A DNA stretch of 6,997 nucleotides, taken from Armatimonadota bacterium (GTDB lineage Bacteria > Armatimonadota > Zipacnadia > Zipacnadales > UBA11051). The notes under the pieces are model-generated. The model made no database searches. It was not told the DNA's origin and was given only the letters and a program-made list of their open reading frames with translations. Position 1 is the stretch's first letter, and each line of letters starts with the position of its first letter. The position numbers were made by a program, and so were the translations under genes. The stretch lies in contig DPJP01000113.1 in assembly GCA_003542955.1 (NCBI GenBank), positions 259 through 7,255 on the forward strand. Direction: 5' to 3'. This document shows positions 1 to 5,902 of this stretch, piece after piece.

Positions 1-1161
1 GATCTGTTCGGCTGCATCGACTACCGCATCGGCTTCGCGGGTGACATCGACGCCGACCACTATGCCGACAACCTGACCGTCAAGGTCGGCCTCGAGGGCA
101 ACCTCAGCGACGACGCCTTCGGCCGCATCACGCTCAAGTGGGCTGACGAGTACGTCCCGTTGAGTGTCGTCGGCTATGAGTTCGGTGAGGGGCCGGGCTT
201 CCCGGTTCCGCCGGGCACCAGGCGCCCCTACGGCTACGGCCACGACGACTGGTGGCTTGATGAGGCCTTCGTGCAGTTCCGCACCAGGGGAACCATCGAC
301 GCCGAGTGGACGGTCGGGCGCCAGTTCATCTGCTACGGCCTCGGCCTGCTGGTCAACAACGAGCGCAACTCCCTGACCGGGGTGCGCATGACCAAGCCGG
401 ACTTGTTTGCCAACATCGACATGGACTTCCTCTTCGCCGGCGGCACCTATGATTGGCTGCCGATGCGGCCGGACCCCGGCAACTCGGACGCCTACTTCGC
501 CGGCCGCCTGGGCTACGACACCTCGAGGTGGACCTTCGGCGTCAACTTCCTCCCCGACGGCGCGGGCAAGGAGATCGCCTACGGCGGCGACCTCAAGTGG
601 CGCATGAGCGAGGACCGTTACCTCTGTGCCGAGTACGCCTGGCAGCAACGTCACGCCAACCGCCTCACCCACCTCGGCAAGGAAGTCACCGACGACGCGA
701 TGATGATCACCGTGGACCTCATCGCCAACGACGATCTGTGCCTGACATACTTCTACTCTGACGTGAGCGCCGAGTACGACATCATCTACTCGAGCATTCA
801 CCCGTACTACGAGACCAATCAGTTCGGCGGGCCACCGAACATGATCCCGTGGGACCGCTGGCTGCGCAACCCCTTCGCCATGACCAATTTCCGCTGCCAC
901 GGCTTCATGTTCGACGCGATGATCGGCAGCGTCCCGATCAGCCTCACCTACCTGCGCCCGCGCGCGGACAGCGACTGGTGGCTGCTCAGCCCGCTGGCCC
1001 ACTCCGACTACGATGCCCTCTGGGCCATTACGCTGACACACCGTGTCGCCAGAGACCTCGACATGCGCGTGATCTACGCCCACCAGGATGTGGCGTCCGA
1101 CGCCACGCCCGGCGCCAGGGACCTCGACCTGCTGCGCGCGGAGTGGAGCACCTGCTTCTAG
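1..1161 (+). CDS. C-terminal part of an outer-membrane beta-barrel (SLH-porin type) protein, 5' partial
   Basis: The frame is open from base 1 to the TAG at 1159-1161, giving 386 residues with no stop, so the gene starts upstream of the window; the TTG at 160 is only an internal codon. The visible part has the alternating polar/aromatic strands, frequent Tyr/Trp/Asp and terminal Phe (last residues STCF) expected of an outer-membrane barrel. A segment around bases 300-350 reads EWTVGRQFICYGLGLL, a 'GRQ...G.GLL' style strand that I associate with porin-like barrels of SLH-tethered proteins. Its likely role is an outer-membrane channel or envelope anchor. The link to SLH proteins is inferred: no SLH domain is visible here, but two SLH-starting proteins lie at the other end of the window. 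No substrate can be named. Only the 3' end is certain. Confidence 0.75.
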   Translation, partial: DLFGCIDYRIGFAGDIDADHYADNLTVKVGLEGNLSDDAFGRITLKWADEYVPLSVVGYEFGEGPGFPVPPGTRRPYGYGHDDWWLDEAFVQFRTRGTIDAEWTVGRQFICYGLGLLVNNERNSLTGVRMTKPDLFANIDMDFLFAGGTYDWLPMRPDPGNSDAYFAGRLGYDTSRWTFGVNFLPDGAGKEIAYGGDLKWRMSEDRYLCAEYAWQQRHANRLTHLGKEVTDDAMMITVDLIANDDLCLTYFYSDVSAEYDIIYSSIHPYYETNQFGGPPNMIPWDRWLRNPFAMTNFRCHGFMFDAMIGSVPISLTYLRPRADSDWWLLSPLAHSDYDALWAITLTHRVARDLDMRVIYAHQDVASDATPGARDLDLLRAEWSTCF

Positions 1162-1197
1162 CTCCCTCCTGGCGCAATCAACTCGAGAGATATCTGC

Positions 1198-1228
1198 GCT
1201 GTGGGCAGGCAGCATGCCTGCCCACAGC
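1198..1228. terminator. 14-bp perfect palindrome downstream of the porin gene (terminator-like or dispersed repeat)
   Basis: The arms GCTGTGGGCAGGCA (1198-1211) and TGCCTGCCCACAGC (1215-1228) are perfectly complementary around a 3-nt loop (GCA). The element lies 37 bases after the porin stop and 70 bases before the mal start, so it could end porin transcription. No T-tract follows, so it is not a canonical intrinsic terminator; it may instead be a dispersed palindromic repeat. The core GGCAGGC...GCCTGCC recurs at 6486-6504. Confidence 0.45.
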
Positions 1229-1298
1229 CACGACAGGTCCGGCCCAACGCCGGCACCCGGCTGCGCCCAGTCGGCGTGCTGCCACGGAAGACAACCCC

Positions 1299-2552
1299 AT
1301 GAACATACGCTCCGTCCGGGCAACAGGCACTGAGGGCGGGTGGTATGTCGATGACAAGCCCGCCTTTGTCGCCGGCGCGCTCATCGACCACTACCTGGTC
1401 CACGGAGTGCCGCCGACGGCCGGGTTCGAGCGCATTCGCGAGCCGGGCCAGGCCGTGTGCGTTCTCATCGAACTCGACGACGGCACGATTGCCGTCGGGG
1501 AGGGTGGGTCGGTCACCTACGCCGGCATCGCCGGCCGCGACCCGGTGCTGCGCGCCACCGAGGCCGTCGCGACCGTCGAGCGAGTTGTGGCCCCTGTCCT
1601 CGCCGGCGCCGAGGTCGGCCGCTTCAGACTCCTCGAGCACGCCCTCCGACAGATCGAGCTACCCGAGGGGCGTCTGCACACAGGCATCTCCTACGCCGTC
1701 AGCGGAGCGCTGCTGTCGGCGGTAGCCCTCGCGCGCCGCGAGCCGCCGGCAGTGACCATCGCCCGCGAGTGGGGCCTCGCCATCCCCGTGACCAACCCCC
1801 GCATTGGCATCCAGACCGGCGATGACCGCCATAACGGCGTCGACAAGGCCATCTACCGCCGCGTCGAGGCCTTCCCGCACGGGCTCATCAAGCATGTTGA
1901 GAGCGACTTCGGGCCCCGCGGCGAGCTGCTGCTCGACTACGCCCGGTGGATCATGCACAGGCTGATCGACCACGACGCTCCCGACGACTACCGCCCTGCA
2001 ATCCACTTCGACTGCTACGGCACCATCGGCCGCGCCTTCAGCCTCGACATCGACGCCATGGTGCGCTACCTGGGCACGCTGGCCGAGGTCGTTCGCCCGC
2101 TCCAACTGCAGATCGAGGCGCCCGTCGAGGCCGAGTCGCAGGAGCAGCAGCTCGGCATCATGCGCGAACTCAAGCAGGCGCTGCGCATGCTCCCGCACCC
2201 GGCCCCTGTCATCATCGCGGATGAGTGGTGCAACACGCTCGATGACGTGCGCGCCTTCGCCACGGCCGAGGCGGCCGACACGGTACAGATCAAGATGCCC
2301 GACCTCGGCTTCGTCGGCGACAGCATCGAGGCGGCCCTCATCTGCCGCCAACACGGCATCGGCGCATACCTGGGCGGAAGCTGCAACGAAACCGACACCA
2401 GCGCCCGGCTGGCCGTCCACATCGCCGTCGCCACCGGCTGCGACCAGATGCTCGCCCGCCCGGGCATGGGCGTTGACGAGGGTGTCAGCATCATGCGCAA
2501 TGAGTTGGCCCGTCTCCGCCACTGGCTCCGCACCCACGCGACCGCGGACTGA
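1299..2552 (+). CDS. mal: Methylaspartate ammonia-lyase (3-methylaspartase), enolase superfamily
   Basis: This 417-aa protein should reversibly remove ammonia from L-threo-3-methylaspartate to give mesaconate, the second step of the glutamate mutase/methylaspartate route, in the cytoplasm with Mg2+. The start is the ATG at 1299, preceded by GGAAG at 1286-1290; the frame is open further upstream only as a shadow of the porin gene. The N-terminal capping domain covers about residues 1-160 and the TIM barrel the rest. Compared from memory with the Clostridium tetanomorphum enzyme, the residues present are: Gln172; base His194 (AFPHG); metal ligands Asp238 (HFDCYGTIG), Glu273 (IEAPVE) and Asp308 (ADEWCNT); Gln330 and base Lys332 (VQIKMPDLG); Cys362 in GGSCNETDTSAR; and the C-terminal ARPGMGVDEG motif. 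Two pocket positions differ: residue 73 is Thr where the clostridial enzyme has Gln, and residue 361 is Ser where it has Thr. No glutamate mutase genes are in the window. The family call is firm; the exact in vivo substrate is less certain. Confidence 0.93.
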   Translation: MNIRSVRATGTEGGWYVDDKPAFVAGALIDHYLVHGVPPTAGFERIREPGQAVCVLIELDDGTIAVGEGGSVTYAGIAGRDPVLRATEAVATVERVVAPVLAGAEVGRFRLLEHALRQIELPEGRLHTGISYAVSGALLSAVALARREPPAVTIAREWGLAIPVTNPRIGIQTGDDRHNGVDKAIYRRVEAFPHGLIKHVESDFGPRGELLLDYARWIMHRLIDHDAPDDYRPAIHFDCYGTIGRAFSLDIDAMVRYLGTLAEVVRPLQLQIEAPVEAESQEQQLGIMRELKQALRMLPHPAPVIIADEWCNTLDDVRAFATAEAADTVQIKMPDLGFVGDSIEAALICRQHGIGAYLGGSCNETDTSARLAVHIAVATGCDQMLARPGMGVDEGVSIMRNELARLRHWLRTHATAD

Positions 2553-2601
2553 GCCCCCCAGCTTCCGCTGCCTGCCCAGACCCCGCCTGCCGCGCGTGAC
2601 G

Positions 2602-2646
2602 CCGAGCCCGAACACCCAGTGCCTGACACCACTTGTTCGGGCTCGG
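2602..2646. terminator. Stem-loop downstream of mal (possible terminator or palindromic repeat)
   Basis: The arms CCGAGCCCGAACA (2602-2614) and TGTTCGGGCTCGG (2634-2646) form a perfect 13-bp stem. Inside it, AGTG (2618-2621) can pair with CACT (2630-2633) across a CCC bulge, which extends the structure. It begins 50 bases after the mal stop, so it may end or attenuate mal transcription. There is no T-run after it, so rho-independent termination is not clear-cut, and a mobile or dispersed palindrome is an alternative. Confidence 0.5.
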
Positions 2647-2661
2647 AGAGCAGGTAACCCC

Positions 2662-2687
2662 TCCAGGACCACTCACAATTCCCTGGA
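2662..2687. other. Small hairpin in the mal-isomerase gap
   Basis: TCCAGG (2662-2667) and CCTGGA (2682-2687) form a 6-bp inverted repeat around a 14-nt loop. It is short and may be chance in GC-rich DNA. I saw no convincing -35/-10 pair in the 233-base gap (2553-2785), so whether the isomerase has its own promoter or is read from mal is open. Confidence 0.2.
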
Positions 2688-2785
2688 AGGTCCCTCGACC
2701 ACTGACGGGGAAGCAGGCTCCGACACTCGTAGACACGGCGCGCGCCACGCGGCGTGACGCCGCAGTACCCCCAAGGAGATGGACC

Positions 2786-3625
2786 ATGCAATTCGCCATG
2801 TTCTCAAAGCACTTGGATATGCTCGGCCTTTCGGTGGACGAGGTCGCTCAGGACATGAAGGGTATCGGCCTCGACGGCGTCGACCTCACCGTGCGGCCGG
2901 GCGGCCGCGTCGAGCCGAAGGACGTCGAGAACCGCCTGCCGGAGGTCTGCGCCCAGTTCGCCCAGTACGGGCTCGAGGTCTCGCAGCTCACCACCGCCAT
3001 CGACAGCATCCACTCACCGTACGCGGAGGCGATCTTCGACACCGCCTCCGAGTGCGGCATCCCCGCCATCAAGCTCGGCTACTGGACCCTGCGCAACCCC
3101 AGGGAGTTCTGGAGCCTCTACGAGTACGCCCGCGTGCAGCTTGCCGGCATCGCAAGCCTTGCCGAGCAATACGGCGTCAGCGCGAACATCCACATCCACT
3201 CGGGACCCTACCTCAGCGCCACGGCCCCCGTCGTCTACATGCTGCTGGACGAGGTCTGCAGCCCGTCATCCGTCGGCGCCTACATCGACACGGGCCACAT
3301 GCTCATCGAGGGCGGCTACGACGGCTGGCGGCAGGGGATGATCATGCTTGCGCCATACATCAACCTCGTCGCCCTGAAGGGCTACTCCTGGGCCGCGGTC
3401 GAAGAGGATGGCAAGACGAAGGTCGCCCGCAAGATGCTCGGCTTCTCGGAGTCAATGCAGGACTGGAAGCAGATCTTCACGCTGCTGAGAGACTTCGGCT
3501 ACGACGGCACGGTGTCACTGCACAGCGAGTACGGCGAGCTTGACCGGGCAGGCCTGGTCGCGCAGACAAAGAGCGACCTGCAGGTGATCAAGGACACGCT
3601 CGCGGAGATCGCGGCGGAGAAGTGA
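2786..3625 (+). CDS. Sugar phosphate isomerase/epimerase-like TIM-barrel protein (xylose isomerase-like/AP endonuclease 2 fold)
   Basis: This 279-aa protein starts at the ATG at 2786, with AAGGAG at 2773-2778 seven bases upstream; the frame is open further 5' but without support. The length fits the single-domain xylose isomerase-like TIM-barrel family. The visible pattern is the barrel strand GLDGVDLTV (about residues 28-36), NIHIHSG (134-140) with candidate ligands His136/His138, DTGH (168-171) giving Asp168 and His171, ALKGY (196-200) with Lys198, and LHSEYG (245-250) giving Glu248. These match the usual divalent-metal set of the family (acidic or His, Asp, His, Glu). No signal peptide is visible, so it should be cytoplasmic. 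It probably isomerises or epimerises a sugar or related polyol, but family members have many substrates and none can be named here. It follows mal in the same direction after a 233-base gap that contains a stem-loop. A GC-rich hairpin lies 28 bases after the stop. Confidence 0.85.
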   Translation: MQFAMFSKHLDMLGLSVDEVAQDMKGIGLDGVDLTVRPGGRVEPKDVENRLPEVCAQFAQYGLEVSQLTTAIDSIHSPYAEAIFDTASECGIPAIKLGYWTLRNPREFWSLYEYARVQLAGIASLAEQYGVSANIHIHSGPYLSATAPVVYMLLDEVCSPSSVGAYIDTGHMLIEGGYDGWRQGMIMLAPYINLVALKGYSWAAVEEDGKTKVARKMLGFSESMQDWKQIFTLLRDFGYDGTVSLHSEYGELDRAGLVAQTKSDLQVIKDTLAEIAAEK

Positions 3626-3653
3626 TCCCGATCCGGCCCGCTGCCCACACAAT

Positions 3654-3678
3654 CGCCCGCACCAGCTCGGTGCGGGCG
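3654..3678 (+). terminator. Terminator hairpin of the isomerase gene, used as the intron insertion site
   Basis: The arms CGCCCGCACC (3654-3663) and GGTGCGGGCG (3669-3678) form a perfect 10-bp stem with a 5-nt loop (AGCTC), followed by the pyrimidine-rich stretch TTCTGCTTC (3679-3687). It sits 28 bases after the isomerase stop, where an intrinsic terminator belongs. The group II intron begins at the next base. The T-tract is imperfect, so termination strength is uncertain. Confidence 0.75.
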
Positions 3679-4095
3679 TTCTGCTTCGTGCGCCCGGCAT
3701 GGCGCACCGACTTGGGGGTGCAAGTCCCCTACAGGCCCCTGCAGGGGGAACTGTTAGCCGGACGGCAAGGGCGACGTCGCGAGGCGTGGTCTGAAGGAAG
3801 CCGCAGGCAAAGCGCTGGCCCGACGAACAGGAATCGCATACGAGGCGTGCGTGCCGGATGAGAGGACGAATAGACTCAAAGTCCGATACCTGCACGGAAG
3901 GCACGTACGTATATGCGGCGGGCATAAGCGTGAAGGTCGGTGCGCATTACCCGGGGAGGTCTGTCTGCTTGCATTATGCTACCGTCCTCGCGAGGCGCCG
4001 GGATGAGCAGGCAGAAGTCAGCAGAGGGCATAGTAGGCCCAGCGACCGGGCTGAAGGCCCGAACATGAGCCAATAGGCAGGAGCTTTGTGTTTCG

Positions 4096-5496
4096 ATGGT
4101 GGGTAAGGGCGCAGAAGGGCGAGCTGAGAAGCCGCACGCCGCTGGAGAGATAGGCGAACGGAATTCGCTGAGGGCTCCGGTGTGCGCGTCAAAAGCCACG
4201 GCAGCACAGAGAACTGACCGCCTGGAGCCATCGCCGCTGATGGCAGCAGTGGTCGCAGCAGAGAACATGCGAGCGGCTTTGAGGCGAGTGGAGGCGAATA
4301 AGGGTGCGCCAGGTGTCGATGGCATGACTACCGACGCTTTGCGTGCTTACCTTCACGAGCACTGGCCGCGCATCAAAGGAGCACTGCTGGATGGCAGCTA
4401 CCGGCCTGCGCCGGTGCGACGGGTAGAGATACCCAAGCCGGGCGGCGGGGTGCGACAATTGGGCATCCCGACAGTCCTGGATCGCCTCATCCAGCAGGCG
4501 TTGCATCAAGTGTTGCAGCCGATTTTCGAGCCGGGATTCTCGGAACACAGTTACGGGTTTCGTCCCCGACGCAGTGCTCAGCAGGCGGTGGAAGCAGCCC
4601 AACGACACGTGGCCACGGGCCGTCGATGGGTTGTCGACATTGACCTCGAGAAGTTCTTTGACCGCGTGAACCATGATGTATTGATGGCGCGGGTGGCTCG
4701 GAAGGTAGACGACAAGCAGGTGCTGAGGCTGATTCGACGCTACTTGCAGGCTGAAGTGATGAAGGCCGGACTGATGTCGCCACAGAGTGAAGGCACCCCG
4801 CAAGGAGGTCCGCTGTCGCCGCTGCTATCCAACATCCTGCTGGATGACTTGGATAAGGAGTTGGAGCGTCGGGGCCACCGGTTCTGCCGCTACGCCGACG
4901 ACTGCAACATCTATGTTGGCTCATACAAGGCAGGCCAGAGGGTATTCGCCTCAATCTGTGCATTCCTGCGACTGCGGCTGCGTTTGAAGGTCAATGAGGC
5001 CAAAAGCGCAGTGGCGCGGCCCTGGAACCGGAAGTTCCTCGGCTATAGCATGACCCACGACCGCCAGCCACGGCTCAAAGTGGCTGATGCAAGTGCGGGC
5101 AAGCTGAAGGACAAAATCCGGGAACTGATGCGATGCGGTCGCGGTCGCAGCCTGAAGGCAACCGTCAATGCACTGGAGCCATTGCTCCGGGGGTGGATGA
5201 ACTACTTCCGGTTGGTCGAGGTGAAGAAACAACTCGAAGAAGTCGATGAGTGGCTTCGCCATCGGCTACGGTGCATAATCTGGCGGCAAGCGAAACGGCC
5301 TTACGCCCGTGCTGTAATGCTGATGAAACGGGGCCTGGACGAGCACCGTGCGTGGCGCTCAGCGACCAACGGCTATGGGCCGTGGCACAACTCGGGCGCG
5401 TCGCACATGAACCAGGCCTACCCCAAAAGCTACTTCGATGCGTGTGGTCTCTTCTCACTGCTGGACCAATGGCGTAGACTTCAACTTGGCTCATGA
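4096..5496 (+). CDS. ltrA: Group II intron reverse transcriptase/maturase, endonuclease-minus
   Basis: This 466-aa intron-encoded protein is expected to bind its intron RNA, assist splicing, and copy the intron at a DNA target. RT blocks are in order: VEIPKPGGGVRQLGIPTVLD (110-129), EHSYGFRP (150-157), VVDIDLEKFFDRVNHD (179-194), SEGTPQGGPLSPLLSNILL (231-249), catalytic YADD (266-269), LKVNEAKSAV (297-306) and FLGYS (314-318). A maturase (domain X) region follows at about 335-430 with GWMNYFRL (366-373). It ends without the HNH endonuclease domain of the LtrA group, as in GsI-IIC and RmInt1-like proteins. The start ATG at 4096 has AGGAG at 4079-4083, a slightly long 12-base spacing. The first roughly 45 residues are not similar to the RT core and the true start could be later. 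The stop codon directly abuts domain V. No frameshift or broken motif is seen, so it is probably functional. Confidence 0.95.
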   Translation: MVGKGAEGRAEKPHAAGEIGERNSLRAPVCASKATAAQRTDRLEPSPLMAAVVAAENMRAALRRVEANKGAPGVDGMTTDALRAYLHEHWPRIKGALLDGSYRPAPVRRVEIPKPGGGVRQLGIPTVLDRLIQQALHQVLQPIFEPGFSEHSYGFRPRRSAQQAVEAAQRHVATGRRWVVDIDLEKFFDRVNHDVLMARVARKVDDKQVLRLIRRYLQAEVMKAGLMSPQSEGTPQGGPLSPLLSNILLDDLDKELERRGHRFCRYADDCNIYVGSYKAGQRVFASICAFLRLRLRLKVNEAKSAVARPWNRKFLGYSMTHDRQPRLKVADASAGKLKDKIRELMRCGRGRSLKATVNALEPLLRGWMNYFRLVEVKKQLEEVDEWLRHRLRCIIWRQAKRPYARAVMLMKRGLDEHRAWRSATNGYGPWHNSGASHMNQAYPKSYFDACGLFSLLDQWRRLQLGS

Positions 5497-5566
5497 ACCG
5501 CCGTGGTACGGAACCGTACGCCCGGTGGTGTGGGAGGGGGGCATAACCAAAGCCCCCCTACCCGAT
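5497..5566 (+). ncRNA. Group II intron domains V and VI (catalytic core and branch-point helix)
   Basis: Domain V, about 5497-5529, pairs ACCGCCG (5497-5503) with the CGGTGGT end (5523-5529), has an internal bulge, and is capped by GTACG/CGTAC around GAAC. The triad position reads CGC (5499-5501), the variant seen in class C and some other introns, instead of AGC. Domain VI, 5532-5563, pairs GGGAGGGGGGC (5532-5542) with GCCCCCCT plus CCC (5552-5559 and 5561-5563). The only unpaired base within the helix is A5560, seven bases from the intron 3' end counting itself, which fits the lariat branch point. The intron ends AT, fitting the AY consensus. Confidence 0.88.
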
Positions 5567-5594
5567 GGTGCGCCCTGAGGCCGCACCACGCACC

Positions 5595-5637
5595 ATCAAA
5601 GGAGTCGCGGGCTTTCCAGCCCGCGCGAACACATACT
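5595..5637 (+). repeat. REP-like palindromic repeat, copy 1
   Basis: This 43-base unit matches the unit at 5692-5734 at 39 of 43 positions by eye. Its core is GGAG followed by T and a perfect 8-bp hairpin, CGCGGGCT/AGCCCGCG around TTCC. A tetranucleotide next to a short GC hairpin is the layout of REP elements mobilised by TnpA-REP (RAYT) transposases. No such transposase is in the window. Confidence 0.75.
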
Positions 5638-5656
5638 ACAACGAAGACAATACTAT

Positions 5657-5678
5657 AGGCTCGAAAGCCTGCAACTCC
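5657..5678 (-). repeat. REP-like palindromic repeat, inverted diverged copy
   Basis: On the minus strand this reads GGAGTTGCAGGCTTTC followed by GAGCCT, matching the GGAGTCGCGGGCTTTC-CAGCCC core of the two flanking copies with a few substitutions. It folds as AGGCT/AGCCT around a 4-nt loop. Lying between the two direct copies in opposite orientation, it makes a mosaic cluster. It is the most diverged of the three units. Confidence 0.6.
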
Positions 5679-5691
5679 TCTCATGTCGGAT

Positions 5692-5734
5692 ATCGAAGGA
5701 GTCGCGGGCTTCCCAGCCCGCGCGAATACCTACT
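5692..5734 (+). repeat. REP-like palindromic repeat, copy 2
   Basis: Direct copy of the unit at 5595-5637, differing at four positions. The hairpin CGCGGGCT/AGCCCGCG is preserved around the loop TCCC, so the only change inside the palindrome is in the loop. That suggests selection for, or recent spread of, the folded form. Confidence 0.75.
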
Positions 5735-5902
5735 CCAGTTGTCACGACATCAGCCGCCCCGGAGCAACCTCGCCCCGCGGGCGCTGTCTCATGACATTGA
5801 GCGCTGCACGAACTGCGCGCCGGAGCCGGCAGGCGATCAGACTGCGCCCCCACCGACCGGCCCGCCAGCCTCCCCACGCGCATACGTCGAGGAGCGAACC
5901 CA

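Larger units (their letters stand above)
3688..5566 (+). mobile_element. Group II intron (1879 nt), apparently full length, with encoded reverse transcriptase
   Basis: The 5' end GTGCGCC matches the group II GUGYG consensus and forms a 7-bp hairpin with GGCGCAC at 3701-3707. Bases 3708-4095 are the structured RNA domains I-III and contain motifs I recognise from bacterial group II introns, such as CTGTTAGCCG, TCTGAAGGAAGCC, ACCCGGGGAGGTCTG and CAGAAGTCAGCAGAGG. The RT gene occupies domain IV. Domain V and domain VI follow at once, ending in CCCGAT at 5561-5566, with the branch-point A at 5560. Location immediately after a terminator hairpin and an RT lacking an endonuclease domain are typical of class C introns. 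The RT also resembles class D (RmInt1-like) enzymes, so the class is not settled by eye. Base composition looks less GC-rich than the flanking genes. All parts needed for splicing and retromobility look intact. Confidence 0.9.
5567..5902. other. Gene-free spacer after the intron (336 bases)
   Basis: No coding sequence is supported here. The spacer begins with the intron 3' exon, where GGTGCG (5567-5572) can pair with CGCACC (5582-5587). It then holds three related palindromes, annotated separately at 5595-5734. The remaining roughly 168 bases before the SLH gene are GC-rich, without a clear promoter, and end in GAGGAG (5889-5894), the ribosome binding site for the gene at 5903. The frame open at 5565-5906 has no ribosome binding site and simply reads through the repeats. 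Confidence 0.6.

Noticed and set aside
849..1298. 150-codon N-terminal extension of the mal reading frame
   Set aside because: It overlaps the porin coding sequence in another frame, is Arg/Pro-rich in the way of GC-rich shadow frames, and the conserved enzyme starts exactly at the ATG at 1299.
1659..2672. 337-codon open frame on the minus strand over mal
   Set aside because: It is antisense to a confidently identified enzyme and has the Gly/Val/Ala/Arg-biased composition of a GC-rich shadow. No recognisable motif is present.
2633..2785. Upstream extension of the isomerase frame
   Set aside because: The ribosome binding site AAGGAG at 2773-2778 and the family start motif both support the ATG at 2786; the extension is low-complexity and includes the hairpin region.
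3654..3687. Integron attC site as the intron target
   Set aside because: The stem is a simple perfect hairpin right after a metabolic gene, and no integrase, cassette structure or attC core sites are visible; a terminator explains it better.
3515..4325. Minus-strand open frames across the isomerase end and the intron 5' domains
   Set aside because: They cross a terminator and structured intron RNA, have no family motifs and no ribosome binding site, so they are shadows.
5595..5734. Possible CRISPR array
   Set aside because: There are only two direct units, at 97-base spacing, with an inverted third unit between them, and no cas gene; the palindromic mosaic layout fits REP-like elements better.
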